Part shown: positions 8,886 to 17,682 of the stretch, in pieces
Layout of the letters: each line of letters begins with the position of its first letter
How positions within the stretch are numbered: the stretch's first letter is position 1
Assembly (NCBI GenBank): GCA_050246945.1
Contig: JBFWVC010000013.1
Coordinates: 89,159 to 153,158, forward strand
Length of the DNA: 64,000 nt
Direction: 5' to 3'
Source of the DNA: JAEUMD01 sp050246945
Lineage (GTDB): Bacteria; Pseudomonadota; Alphaproteobacteria; Rhizobiales; Hyphomicrobiaceae
Notes under the pieces: model-generated
Told to the model about the DNA's origin: nothing
Database searches by the model: none
Seen by the model: the letters and a program-made list of their open reading frames with translations, nothing else
Position numbers and translations under genes: made by a program

Positions 8886-9845
8886 TCACATCGCGCCGCC
8901 ACCTGACGTCGCGAGCCAAGCGCCGCAACAGGCTTTCGCCAGATCGCGCACGCGCAGGATGTAGCTTTGCCGCTCCGTCACCGATATCACGCCGCGCGCG
9001 TCGAGCAGATTGAAGATGTGGCTCGCCTTGATCGCCTGATCGTAAGCTGGCAGCGCCAGAAGATGCCGGTCGCCCTCACCTGTGCGGCCTGCTTCGAGCA
9101 GAGCCTTGCACTCCTTCTCCGCGTCGCGGAAGTGAGTGAGAAGCATGCCGGTGTCGGCATGTTCGAAGTTGTAGCGGGAATACTCCTGTTCGGCCTGTAG
9201 GAACACATCGCCGTAGGTGAGCTTCTTCTCGTCGGTGCGGCCGTTGAAGTTCAGGTCGAATACACGATCGACGCCCTGCACGTACATGGCAAGACGTTCC
9301 AGGCCGTAAGTGATCTCGCCGGCGACGGGCGCGCAGTCGTAACCGCCAACCTGCTGGAAATAGGTGAACTGCGTCACCTCCATGCCGTTGCACCAGACTT
9401 CCCAGCCAAGCCCCCAAGCGCCGAGCGTAGGGCTTTCCCAATCGTCCTCGACAAAGCGGATATCGTTATTCGTCGTATCGATGCCGATGGCGTCGAGGCT
9501 TTGCAGATATAGATCCAGGATACCGGCCGGCGACGGCTTCATGATGACCTGGAATTGATAGTAGTGCTGAAGGCGATTGGGGTTTTCGCCGTAGCGGCCA
9601 TCCTTTGGCCGGCGCGAAGGCTGTACGTAGCACGCATTCCAGGCCTTGGGCCCGAGCGCGCGCAGCGTCGTGGCCGGGTGAAATGTGCCGGCGCCGACTT
9701 CCATATCGTAGGGCTGGAGCACGACGCAGCCCTGACGCCCCCAAAACTGCTGCAACGTCAGGATCAGATCCTGGAAGCTCTCGCGCGGATTGAGGCCAAC
9801 GCCTGACGTAGCGGTGGCTTGGGTGGCTGGCTTGGTGGCGCGCAT
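8886..9845 (-). CDS. glyQ: Glycine--tRNA ligase, alpha subunit
   Basis: Catalytic class-II alpha subunit of glycyl-tRNA synthetase, 319 aa from the chosen ATG (MRATKPATQ), the normal length. The diagnostic blocks QQFWGRQGCVVLQPYD, GAGTFHPATTLRALGP and YVQPSRRPKDGRYGENPNR are all present. The reading frame extends 88 codons further upstream, but that part carries no family sequence and overlaps the divergent small gene at 10009, so the internal ATG is preferred. Partner of glyS, which lies about 5.4 kb further along the same strand. Confidence 0.96.
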   Translation of the reverse strand: MRATKPATQATATSGVGLNPRESFQDLILTLQQFWGRQGCVVLQPYDMEVGAGTFHPATTLRALGPKAWNACYVQPSRRPKDGRYGENPNRLQHYYQFQVIMKPSPAGILDLYLQSLDAIGIDTTNNDIRFVEDDWESPTLGAWGLGWEVWCNGMEVTQFTYFQQVGGYDCAPVAGEITYGLERLAMYVQGVDRVFDLNFNGRTDEKKLTYGDVFLQAEQEYSRYNFEHADTGMLLTHFRDAEKECKALLEAGRTGEGDRHLLALPAYDQAIKASHIFNLLDARGVISVTERQSYILRVRDLAKACCGAWLATSGGGAM

Positions 9846-10008
9846 ATCGACAATCTCTGGCCTGCAATCATCTTTTCGGCGGCGCAATATACGCAAAATC
9901 GCCACTCCGTCACCCGAGAAAAGCATGTCGAGGGTGGCGGCTCCAGCGTGTATTACCGGCGCAAGGGCCGCTCGGCCGGTCATGCCGGGGTTGGGAGGAG
10001 CACACGCG

Positions 10009-10377
10009 ATGGAAACGCTGCTGGGCGTGGTGTTGTGGATCTTGTCTGCGATTTGGAGCCTCGTCTGGCTTCTCATTGGCGGCTGGGTCTCAACGGCGCT
10101 GCAGATCATCGTCCTGGTGCTTGCCTATTACACCTACCGCTACGGCTGGCGACGGGCACCGCTTGAGGCCTGGCGCGGGATCAGGGCGATCGGCCGCTGG
10201 GGATGGAATTGGCTGCGCGGCGTCGAGGCCATGTCGGGGGGAGCCGAACGTGAACGGGTGCGCGAAGTCGAAGTGGTGCGTGAGATCCGCGTCAAGGAAT
10301 TCGGCGACGTCAATTTGTCCAGCCTGATGAACGTGTCAATGCTGGCAGGCCTACTCCTCGTGGCGACGGCGCTGTGA
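10009..10377 (+). CDS. Small inner membrane protein
   Basis: 122 aa. Two close hydrophobic segments (residues about 3-24 and 27-46), a basic/Trp-rich amphipathic stretch (RGIRAIGRWGWNWLRG), a charged segment rich in Glu/Arg/Val and a final hydrophobic helix (103-121). The ATG follows GGGAGGAG at a good distance. Divergent from glyQ, with the two starts about 160 bp apart. No family recognised; function unknown. Confidence 0.65.
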   Translation: METLLGVVLWILSAIWSLVWLLIGGWVSTALQIIVLVLAYYTYRYGWRRAPLEAWRGIRAIGRWGWNWLRGVEAMSGGAERERVREVEVVREIRVKEFGDVNLSSLMNVSMLAGLLLVATAL

Positions 10378-10428
10378 CTGTCCCGCGGCCCGCGCTACGG
10401 CGCAGGATTGCGCAGGATCGGGAGCATC

Positions 10429-10456
10429 GGAACCAAAGGACCTGATCGAGGTTTTA
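10429..10456 (+). promoter_or_regulatory. Likely EcfG (general stress) promoter for dodecin
   Basis: GGAAC (10429-10433), 17 nt, then GTTTTA (10451-10456). This fits the alphaproteobacterial EcfG/RpoE2 consensus (GGAAC, 16-17 nt, cGTT). It lies about 145 bp before the dodecin start. Confidence 0.55.
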
Positions 10457-10599
10457 TTCAAGGCTTCGATTCCGGCCGAGCCGAGGGCTTGACGCAATCA
10501 AGTTCGATTGCTTCCGTCGGGGTCCATCGCAGACTACGGTCGCCAGGCGGCAACAGGCATGCCGCGCATTGTCAAACGAAGCATGGAAGGATCTCCCTG

Positions 10600-10818
10600 A
10601 TGAGCGTCAACAAAGTGATCGAGCTGATGTCGGAAAGCGACAAGAGCTGGGAAGACGCCGCCGAGAAGGCAATCAAGCAGGCCTCAAAATCAGTCAAAGG
10701 AATCAAATCGATCTGGATTCAGGATTTTTCCGCTACCGTGGACGCGAAAGGCAAGCTCAAGACGTATCGCATAACTGCGAAGGTGACGTTCGAAGTGCTG
10801 GGGGGCGTCGACGACTAG
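10600..10818 (+). CDS. Dodecin-family flavin-binding protein
   Basis: 72 aa from the ATG after GGAAGGA. The sequence has the dodecin pattern: VNKVIELMSESDKSWEDAAEKA helix, then three beta strands with the WIQDFSATVD and YRITAKVTFEV blocks. Dodecins form hollow 12-mers that store or buffer flavins and related dyes and are often stress-induced, which agrees with the EcfG-like promoter upstream. Monocistronic, with a long 5' leader. Confidence 0.88.
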   Translation: MSVNKVIELMSESDKSWEDAAEKAIKQASKSVKGIKSIWIQDFSATVDAKGKLKTYRITAKVTFEVLGGVDD

Positions 10819-10924
10819 CCGGGCGACGGGTTCGGGAGCGGGCAACTCGGCCAATCAGCCCGCCCCCACCAGTAAGGCTGGATCAGAATTATCTGACAAC
10901 GGCGCTGGAGCCTCATGTGATGAT

Positions 10925-11005
10925 CCAGAAATCAGCTGCATGTTTTTCGGCTGCGGCAAGGCGGATTTCTCGATCTCAATGACGTTATGTCATTGATATT
11001 TCTGG
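10925..11005. repeat. Nested and competing inverted repeats
   Basis: CCAGAAAT (10925-10932) can pair with ATTTCTGG (10998-11005), enclosing TCAATGAC/GTCATTGA (10976-10983, 10989-10996). The overlapping arm AGAAATC (10927-10933) can instead pair with GATTTCT (10964-10970). The two pairings exclude each other. Confidence 0.5.
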
Positions 11006-11017
11006 TGTCGTCAGAAA

Positions 11018-11063
11018 CGCGAAATTCGTTCGGCACGCGCTGCGGACTATGACGAATTTCGCG
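11018..11063. repeat. Perfect 12-bp inverted repeat
   Basis: CGCGAAATTCGT (11018-11029) and ACGAATTTCGCG (11052-11063) are perfect reverse complements around a 22-nt loop. No T-run follows on either strand, so a simple terminator is unlikely. Confidence 0.6.
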
Positions 11064-11553
11064 ATCACGATACGAGGCATCAAGGCCACCGGACCGGCGC
11101 CGACACTCTGAATTTCGCTGCAAACGCAGACCTGAAGATGTCTATATTCGGGGCTGCCCGCGGTACCAGTTCCGCCAACTTTGGCCCATAATTATCGCCT
11201 TAGAATCCCCGCTCGAGGTCATTCCGTGAGCGTCGGGACATCGAACAGCGGATGGGCAGTTTTCCAAGCGTCAGCGCAGTTCCTGTGGCCCGCCGCTGGG
11301 GGAATTTTGGATCACCTGCGTGGAGCGGGGTCATCGCGTCCAGTATCTCGCACACGCGAGACAACTCGAGCCGCTGGATAAACACATTCAATTGGCTTGT
11401 AGCCGTGGTCAAATCAGACCGTTTGGGGTACTCACACAAGCATGGACATCTGTTTCCTGCGCCGATCCATGCCACATCGGATCGCGCGTGGTGATTGGCT
11501 TGTCTATCGCGAGCCAGACCGAGGCGGCCGCGGGAGATTTCGGAGGGAGAGAG

Positions 11554-12597
11554 TTGAAACAGGCCAACACTGCTGCGGGCGCGGACCCGATCAAGGGACG
11601 CGACTGGCTTGCTATTGTCGCGCGCTACCGAGAGCCGAACATACGTCGCTCGATCATCGAGATCATCATCACCGCCATTCCCTTCGTCGTCTTGTGGGCC
11701 GCAGCTTGGGCCGCGCTGTCGGTCAGCTACTGGCTAACGCTTCTGATCGCGATCCCCGCCGCTGCCATGCTCGTTCGCCTCTTCCTAATTCAGCACGACT
11801 GCGGTCACTATGCGTTCTTCAGAACACGCCAAACCAACGACTGGATCGGCCGCGTGATCGGCGTGTTCACGATGACGCCCTACGAGGTGTGGCGGCGCAA
11901 CCATGCGACCCATCACGCCAATTCGGGCAACCTGGACGAGCGCGGCGTGGGTGACATCGAAACCTGGACCGTCAAGGAGTACCTGTCAAAACCGACGTGG
12001 CGGCGCTTCATGTACCGGCTCTACCGTAGCCCGCTGGTCATGTTCGGGCTTGGGCCCTCGTTCGTCTTCATCCTGCAGCAGCGCCTTCCGATCGGCCAGA
12101 TGAAGGGCGGTTGGCGGCCATGGATGAGCGCGATGATGACAAATTTGTCGATCGCCATCCTGTTCGGCGTGATGATGTTTCTGATTGGCATCGGGCCGTT
12201 CCTGATGGTCCACCTTTCGATCGTTGCCATTGCCGCAACCATAGGCGTCTATCTATTTTACGTGCAGCACCAGTTCGAGGATACGTTCTGGGAGGAGGCC
12301 GACAAGTGGTCCCATCAGGATGCCGCGCTCTATGGCAGCTCCTACCTCGACTTGCCCAAGGCGCTGTCCTGGGTAACAGCCAACATCGGCGTCCACCACA
12401 TCCATCACCTCTACAGCCGCGTTCCCTTCTACCGGCTGCCCGAGCTGATTCGCGATTATCCCGAACTGCGCGACGTGCGCCGCATCACGCTCGGCCGCAG
12501 CTTCGGCCTGATCAAGCTCAAGCTATGGGATGGGGACCGCAAGAGGCTGATCTCGTTCCATGAGCTTTCGGCGGCAGGGGCGCCCGTTGCAGCCTGA
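11554..12597 (+). CDS. Membrane fatty acid desaturase
   Basis: About 347 aa. All three di-iron histidine boxes of the FADS family are present: HDCGH, HATHH and HHIHH, with hydrophobic segments between them. It introduces a double bond into acyl chains in the inner membrane using electrons from a ferredoxin- or cytochrome-type donor. The start is taken as TTG at 11554 because GGAGGG lies 6 nt before it; the frame is open about 78 codons further upstream, without family similarity. It ends at a strong bidirectional terminator. Regiospecificity cannot be told from sequence. Confidence 0.88.
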   Translation: MKQANTAAGADPIKGRDWLAIVARYREPNIRRSIIEIIITAIPFVVLWAAAWAALSVSYWLTLLIAIPAAAMLVRLFLIQHDCGHYAFFRTRQTNDWIGRVIGVFTMTPYEVWRRNHATHHANSGNLDERGVGDIETWTVKEYLSKPTWRRFMYRLYRSPLVMFGLGPSFVFILQQRLPIGQMKGGWRPWMSAMMTNLSIAILFGVMMFLIGIGPFLMVHLSIVAIAATIGVYLFYVQHQFEDTFWEEADKWSHQDAALYGSSYLDLPKALSWVTANIGVHHIHHLYSRVPFYRLPELIRDYPELRDVRRITLGRSFGLIKLKLWDGDRKRLISFHELSAAGAPVAA

Positions 12598-12646
12598 GCG
12601 GGGCGCGGGCTCCGGCTCGGCTTATACAGTCGGGTATTACAAAAGT

Positions 12647-12682
12647 GAGCGGCCGGACATCGCGCCGGCCGCTCTCCTTTTT
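12647..12682. terminator. Bidirectional intrinsic terminator
   Basis: GAGCGGCCGG (12647-12656) and CCGGCCGCTC (12665-12674) form a perfect 10-bp stem with an 8-nt loop. TTTTT follows on the plus strand and AAAA precedes it, so it can stop both the desaturase and the converging gene at 12711. Confidence 0.8.
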
Positions 12683-12710
12683 AAGTCCCGTCGGCTTGGC
12701 GTGCGATCGA

Positions 12711-12968
12711 TCACGCTGCCTTGCTCGGCTTGCCATTCGCCTTTTTGCCACCGACGCGCTCGATCGACTTGATCGGACCACGCGACTTGCCGGAACGCTC
12801 GGCAATCTCGCGGTCCTGCTCCTCGATGATCGCGAGCGCGGGAGCGTCGCCGTCGAGGCCGCCCAGCACGTCTCCGGGCACTCGGCGGTTGGATGTCATC
12901 GTGCCGTCCTCGTAGAGCACATTAAAGAGAACGAACTCCGATTTGGCCGTGGGTTTCTTACGCGCCAT
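12711..12968 (-). CDS. Small conserved-looking protein of unknown function
   Basis: About 85 aa starting at MARKKPTAK; a GAGAGG site lies upstream. The Lys-rich N terminus is followed by a compact segment (EFVLFNVLYEDGTMTSNRRV) and then an acidic helix and a basic tail. The longer open frame upstream has no coding look. The gene is downstream of and co-directional with the DEAD-box helicase, with 116 bp between. Function unknown; the basic ends would suit nucleic-acid binding, but this is only a guess. Confidence 0.6.
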   Translation of the reverse strand: MARKKPTAKSEFVLFNVLYEDGTMTSNRRVPGDVLGGLDGDAPALAIIEEQDREIAERSGKSRGPIKSIERVGGKKANGKPSKAA

Positions 12969-13084
12969 CATCAATCCTCTCACTCTCGTTGCCTGTCCTC
13001 CGGCGATACCACCCGTCAAGTCGGTCGGCGGCAGCGGCGTCGTTCTCGTATCGACAGGTACTGCGGATAATGCAGTCTTCCCGC

Positions 13085-14926
13085 TCAAACCATCACGAGG
13101 CGGCGGGACTTGGCCGCGTTGCGACGGCGGCGCGGACTGCCATCCTGTCGCTGCGGCCGGCCAGCTCCGAAGTCACCATTGCGATTGCGGTTGCCGTGGC
13201 CGCCGCCATTGCCATGTCCGTGGTCGTTACCATTGCGGCGATGCGGCTTGTCCGACTGGCCGTGACGACGCGAAGCGCCGCCCTTGCCGCCCTTGCGGCC
13301 ATCGATCGTCGCGAAGACGTGGGCGACGGCGTTGCCATCGGGCCTGTTTCCTGATGCAGCGGGTTGGTCATTGCGATGCGGCCGGCCGCTCTTGTGACCG
13401 GTGTTATTCGTACCACTGTTTGCGTACTCGTCGCGCCGCCCGCGATGCTCGAAACCGTGGGATTTGCCGTTCGGTTTGGACCTCTGGTCTGCACCGTTGC
13501 GCTTGTCATGACCCCGCTTGTCATTGGCCCAGGAGGCGCGATCCCCTTCGCCCGCGCGATCGTCGCGACGACGGGCGCTACGGTGGCCAACCTGGCGGCG
13601 GTGCTCATCGCGCGGGTTGTCACCACGACCGCGGCCGTTCTCGGCGCGGCGAGCCTCGGAGTTGTCGCCGTTCGCCTTGCGGGCTTCTGGCCGGTGGCCA
13701 CTCCGTCCGCCGTTGTCGCCACGCTCAGCGCGCGACTGGCGCTCGTCGGCGCGTGGAACGCGGGGGGCGCGCTCACGCACTTCCACGGCGATGGAGGGGT
13801 CGTTGCGGCGGTCCTCGGCGGGGATCTGCTGTCGCGTCAGCCGCTCGATGGCGCGCAACAGGTCGCGCTCCGCCACGTCGCACAGCGAGATGGCATGACC
13901 GGCCGCACCGGCGCGCGCAGTGCGGCCAATTCGGTGAACATATGCCTCGGGCACCTCGGGCAGCTCGTAGTTGACAACGTGCGTGATGCCGTCGATGTCG
14001 ATGCCGCGCGCGGCGATGTCAGTCGCCACCAGCACGCCGGTCCTGGCACTGCGGAAGGCTTCGAGTGCCACTTCGCGCTGGCGCTGGCTCTTGTTTCCGT
14101 GGATGGCAACCGCTGGAATTCCCGCAACATCGAGATGACGGGCGACTCGGTCGGCGCCACGCTTTGTGCGGGTGAAAACGAGCGTGCGGCTCATCGAGCG
14201 ATCGGCGAAGAGGGCGGCGAGGAGCGAGCGCTTTTTGGCCGCCTCGATGTGGATCACGCGCTGCGACACGCGTTCGGCAGTCGTTGCAACGGGCGTCACC
14301 TGCACCTTGACGGGTTCGTGCAGAAGCTCTGCGGCCAGCGCTGCGATCTCGTGCGGCATGGTGGCGGAGAAGAACAGGTTCTGCCGGCGCGCCCGGAGCT
14401 TGGAGACGATGCGGCGAATCGGACGCACAAAGCCCAGGTCGAGCATCTGGTCAGCCTCGTCCAGTACCAACGCCTCGACGCCTTCCAGCGTGACGACCCC
14501 GGTTTCCATATGGTCGATGAGGCGGCCCGGTGTGGCGACAAGCACGTCGACGCCCTTCGCCAAAGCGTTTATCTGCGGCTTGTGCGCGACGCCGCCGAAG
14601 ACCACGGCGACGCTTGTACCCAGATGGCGGCCATATGTGCGGAAGCTGTCGCCGATCTGGGCGGCAAGCTCGCGGGTGGGCGAGAGGACCAGGATCCGCG
14701 CGCCGCGCCGCGGCGCGGGGCGCTCATCGCCGGCAATGCGCGTCAAGAGCGGTAGTGCGAATGCTGCTGTCTTGCCGGTGCCGGTCTGGGCGATGCCGAG
14801 CAGGTCGGCGCCCTTCAGTAGTACCGGAATGGCCTGGGCCTGAATCGGCGTTGGCGTTTCGTAGCCTTCCTCGGCGAGCGCTTTCAGCACCGGCTCTGCG
14901 AGGCCCAGTTCAGAGAATTTCGTCAA
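13085..14926 (-). CDS. DEAD-box ATP-dependent RNA helicase (RhlE-like)
   Basis: 613 aa. The helicase core fills residues 1-375: Q motif near 25-30, AQTGTGKT (Walker A, about 46-53), PTRELAAQ, TPGR, DEAD, SAT, RGIDIDG and HRIGRTARAG. It unwinds short RNA duplexes in ribosome assembly or mRNA decay. From about residue 380 there is a ~230-residue tail of low complexity, very rich in Arg, Asn, Gly, His and Asp, ending in a basic KSRRLVMV. Such tails bind RNA non-specifically and may drive condensate formation. Probably transcribed from its own promoter in the 387 bp upstream. Confidence 0.92.
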   Translation of the reverse strand: MTKFSELGLAEPVLKALAEEGYETPTPIQAQAIPVLLKGADLLGIAQTGTGKTAAFALPLLTRIAGDERPAPRRGARILVLSPTRELAAQIGDSFRTYGRHLGTSVAVVFGGVAHKPQINALAKGVDVLVATPGRLIDHMETGVVTLEGVEALVLDEADQMLDLGFVRPIRRIVSKLRARRQNLFFSATMPHEIAALAAELLHEPVKVQVTPVATTAERVSQRVIHIEAAKKRSLLAALFADRSMSRTLVFTRTKRGADRVARHLDVAGIPAVAIHGNKSQRQREVALEAFRSARTGVLVATDIAARGIDIDGITHVVNYELPEVPEAYVHRIGRTARAGAAGHAISLCDVAERDLLRAIERLTRQQIPAEDRRNDPSIAVEVRERAPRVPRADERQSRAERGDNGGRSGHRPEARKANGDNSEARRAENGRGRGDNPRDEHRRQVGHRSARRRDDRAGEGDRASWANDKRGHDKRNGADQRSKPNGKSHGFEHRGRRDEYANSGTNNTGHKSGRPHRNDQPAASGNRPDGNAVAHVFATIDGRKGGKGGASRRHGQSDKPHRRNGNDHGHGNGGGHGNRNRNGDFGAGRPQRQDGSPRRRRNAAKSRRLVMV

Positions 14927-15313
14927 TTGAGAAGTCTTTCATGTCGTGCCCGGATGTGCGCATGCCGGCGCGATGCACCGGCCCGCGCTGCGAGCGGGCT
15001 TGAGCTTGTCTGATGCCCTGCGTGTCCGGGGCAGTCGTATGGTTCGATCGGGATGCTCAACTGGAGGGTGTTCGTTGCCCTCGACCATTCAAGGACCGGG
15101 ACCGAAATGCACCCTTCACGCGGCTGTAGCGCCGAATCCGCGCGACGCGCGGTGCGCTTCATGTGTCATGTTGCGCCGCACAAGTCAATGGAACAGGAAG
15201 AGAACCGGCAAACTGCGCGCGTTGGCCACATTCGAACAGAGCGGATCAATAGAAGGTCCGGGGAAGCAAGACGCCCGGAGCGGCCCGGACCATGAGCCTG
15301 CCAAGCCACTCGC
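14927..15313. other. Intergenic region upstream of the helicase
   Basis: No gene seen in 387 bp. A short perfect hairpin (GCCCGC/GCGGGC, around 14980-14999) is present close to the helicase start. Probably carries the helicase promoter. Confidence 0.45.
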
Positions 15314-15529
15314 TCATGAGGATTTCGGGCGGTACTGGCCGGTCGCCGCATCGTATTCGAGCGTGCCCAGATTACGCGCGGCCGAGGAACGGGCGGCTTG
15401 GGCCTGACGTTCGGCTTCCTCCGCCACGCGGCGGGCCTCTGCGGCCATCCGGTCAAGCTGCCGGGCGGCCCAGCGCGCACCCGCGATGGCGCCTGCGCCT
15501 GCCAGCATAAGAACCAGAAATTGAGGCAT
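15314..15529 (-). CDS. Short membrane-anchored coiled-coil protein
   Basis: 71 aa. One N-terminal hydrophobic helix (FLVLMLAGAGAIAGARW), then an Ala/Arg/Glu/Gln-rich amphipathic helix (about 20-50), then a short tail (GTLEYDAATGQYRPK). Lies about 40 bp downstream of the S49 peptidase gene on the same strand, so probably co-transcribed. Similar tiny proteins occur between S49 peptidase and glyQ in related genomes as I remember. Function unknown. Confidence 0.65.
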   Translation of the reverse strand: MPQFLVLMLAGAGAIAGARWAARQLDRMAAEARRVAEEAERQAQAARSSAARNLGTLEYDAATGQYRPKSS

Positions 15530-15568
15530 CGCATCACCTCGCCGTCATTGGCGCCGTAACCAGCCGGT

Positions 15569-16429
15569 TCAGAGTCCGTAGCGCGACCATAATGCCCGCG
15601 CCTCGATAGCGGACACCAGATCCTCGGCCAAAGCAAGGCCGGCACTTCCGGCGAAATCACCGCCGGGGCCGTGCACACCCCACGCAATCGACGGCAGCCG
15701 CCGCAGACGTCCGAGCAAGCCGCCACGCGTCAAGGGCACATTCTCGAGGCGCACCTTCTCTCCGTAGAGCTCGCGCATCTTGGATCGGATGTCGGCAATC
15801 CCGTCGATAAGACCATATTCCAGCGCTTTGCGTGCCGACCAGAAGGCCCCCGAGAAAAGCTCCGAATCGGGGCCGCGCAGCTTGCCGGCGCGGCGGTCCT
15901 TGACGACGCCAATGAAAACGTCGTGAACGTCGCGCTGGAGTGCTTTGAGGCGTTCGATATCGTCAACCTTCTCCGGCTGGAACATGTCGAGCGCGCCCTT
16001 GCTCTTGCCGGCGGTATATACGCGCCTGTCGATGCCAAGGCGGGTCATCGCCTTGTCGAAGCCAAAACTCGCAGAAATGACCCCGATGGAGCCGATGATG
16101 GACGAGGTGTCGGCGTAAATTTCATCGCCGGCCGCGGCCAGGTAATAGCCGCCCGATGCGGCGACATCCTCGCAGAATACGTAGACCTTCTTGTTCTGCT
16201 CCGTGGCATGCTGCCGGATAAGCTTGAAGATGAGGCTCGATTGCACCGGCGAGCCGCCAGGCGAGTTCAGCGCGATCGCCACTGCCGGCGTGTTGGACGT
16301 GGTGAAAGCCTTGCGCAGAGCACCGGCGACTGCGGAGCTCGTCAAGCCGGGACGCAGGGGCGTCGCCATGCCGATGGGGCCGGAAAAGCGCAGAACGGGT
16401 ACGCGCGGTCCGCGATTGAACAATCTCAT
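15569..16429 (-). CDS. S49-family serine peptidase (SppA/SohB-like)
   Basis: 286 aa, a short-form signal-peptide-peptidase-like enzyme. The nucleophile serine is in AASGGYYLAA (S92) and the general-base lysine in AGKSKGALD (K144), giving the Ser/Lys dyad of the family. SPGG near 56-59 helps form the oxyanion site. No clear N-terminal membrane anchor is present, unlike E. coli SppA. The downstream 71-aa membrane protein and upstream methyltransferase are on the same strand. Role: likely clearance of signal peptides or membrane protein fragments. Confidence 0.87.
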   Translation of the reverse strand: MRLFNRGPRVPVLRFSGPIGMATPLRPGLTSSAVAGALRKAFTTSNTPAVAIALNSPGGSPVQSSLIFKLIRQHATEQNKKVYVFCEDVAASGGYYLAAAGDEIYADTSSIIGSIGVISASFGFDKAMTRLGIDRRVYTAGKSKGALDMFQPEKVDDIERLKALQRDVHDVFIGVVKDRRAGKLRGPDSELFSGAFWSARKALEYGLIDGIADIRSKMRELYGEKVRLENVPLTRGGLLGRLRRLPSIAWGVHGPGGDFAGSAGLALAEDLVSAIEARALWSRYGL

Positions 16430-16484
16430 GTCAGATCAGATCCTCTGCGAATCTCCGCGGTCCGATGCGGCAACTGGATCGCCT

Positions 16485-17366
16485 TCACAACCACAAGCCG
16501 GCCCCATGCCGCAAGATGGCAGTTGCGGCGGACGTGAACGCATTGCCCTCACCGTGCAACACTCCACCTGGTAGCAGCGTCAGCGGCGCTCGCGAACCTT
16601 TGACGCCTTTTATCAGAATGCGGCTTGCCGGCTCGCCGGAGCGCGGATAGAGCGGCATAATGCGCAAGGCACCAAAGCGCGGAACGAGCACGGCGAGCAG
16701 CCCTGGCAGCGCTTCGGCCTTATGGACCACGACGATTTCGCCGCCGGGCCGGGTTGCGCGAGCCATGGCCCGTGCCCAGCGTTCGAGATCACCCTCGCCC
16801 ATGGCGTGAGCACCCGCCTTTATCGCATTCGCCGACATCGTGCCATGCGCATCGATGTGGAAAGGTGGATTGCTAAGTACGAGATCGAAACCTTCGCGTG
16901 CGAGCCCGTTCGCCTCCAGATCGGCAGCGGAGCCCATGAAATCCGCACAAACGACGCGGACACGCTCATGCAGAGCATTGTCCCGCACGTTGCGCTCGGC
17001 CAAAATCGCCAGCTCCGGCGAAAGCTCGACCAGAGTCGCATGCACATCAACCTGCTTGCGCAGACGATAGGCCGCCAGGAGGCCGACCGTCCCCACACCA
17101 GCACCAGCATCCAGGACCGTGAGACGGCTGCGGCCCTCCTGCGGCTGGGCAGCGGCTGCCAGGAACACCGCGTCGATACCGGCGCGATAACCGCGCTTGG
17201 GTTGCAGCAGCATGACGGACCCATCGAGAAACGCATCGCGCGTCACCGCGGAACGGGAATCTTCGAGGCGCGTTTCCGCGGAGACGCTGAATTCATCCGC
17301 GGGTGAATGACCGGCGGGCGCGTCATTGCGATTGGGGTCCTCGCCTGCTGTCGGCGCGTCAGTCAC
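16485..17366 (-). CDS. TrmN6/YfiC-type tRNA (adenine-N6) methyltransferase
   Basis: 293 aa. After a ~45-residue disordered, acidic N terminus comes a Rossmann methyltransferase with the SAM loop LDAGAGVGTVGL (about 85-96) and the catalytic NPPF motif (166-169) characteristic of amino-group N6-adenine methyltransferases. The YRAGIDAVFLAAA segment is typical of the YfiC/TrmN6 group that modifies A37 of tRNA1-Val. The start overlaps the end of the DUF2007 gene by 8 bp, indicating translational coupling. Exact tRNA target is inferred. Confidence 0.82.
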   Translation of the reverse strand: MTDAPTAGEDPNRNDAPAGHSPADEFSVSAETRLEDSRSAVTRDAFLDGSVMLLQPKRGYRAGIDAVFLAAAAQPQEGRSRLTVLDAGAGVGTVGLLAAYRLRKQVDVHATLVELSPELAILAERNVRDNALHERVRVVCADFMGSAADLEANGLAREGFDLVLSNPPFHIDAHGTMSANAIKAGAHAMGEGDLERWARAMARATRPGGEIVVVHKAEALPGLLAVLVPRFGALRIMPLYPRSGEPASRILIKGVKGSRAPLTLLPGGVLHGEGNAFTSAATAILRHGAGLWL

Positions 17367-17595
17367 GGCTCTTCACCCATTGACCGAGATCGGCCTCGCG
17401 CATCACCCGGCAGGCGTCCTCGTAAGAATCGGAACTGACCAGAAGCCGCTGTGGCAGAATGCCTATGGAGCCTTCGAGGACGCTCATGTTGCTGTCGGCC
17501 AGGATCACCTCTATCCCGGCATCACGCAATAAGGACTGGGCAAAAGACAGCAGCACGCGGTCGTTGGTTCTGATCAGTTCTCGCACCGATTCCAT
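17359..17595 (-). CDS. DUF2007-family small protein
   Basis: 78 aa. The pattern (short alpha/beta fold, LLRDAGIEVILADSNMSVLEG, then LLVSSDSYEDACRVM) fits the DUF2007 'putative signal transducing protein' family. It is the first gene of a minus-strand run continuing into the methyltransferase with an 8-bp overlap. Molecular role unknown. Confidence 0.75.
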   Translation of the reverse strand: MESVRELIRTNDRVLLSFAQSLLRDAGIEVILADSNMSVLEGSIGILPQRLLVSSDSYEDACRVMREADLGQWVKSRD

Positions 17596-17682
17596 CCGCA
17601 GGTCTCAAGTTTCTGATGCGCGGCCCCAAAACTGCATTTAAGGTGCCCGGATCGAACGTATAGGAATGCGTTCCATTCCACT

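Larger units (their letters stand above)
10819..11553. other. 735-bp non-coding region rich in palindromes
   Basis: No convincing gene on either strand. It holds the inverted repeats at 10925-11005 and 11018-11063 and presumably the desaturase promoter. The lower-GC stretch 10920-11070 stands out from its neighbours. Confidence 0.55.

Noticed and set aside
10932..10970. Another copy of the 45-bp palindrome (starts GCATGTTTTTC)
   Set aside because: Only about the first 11 bases match; loop and right arm are absent.
13364..14755. 463-codon plus-strand frame opposite the DEAD-box helicase
   Set aside because: Shadow frame; helicase motifs on the other strand are continuous over the whole length.
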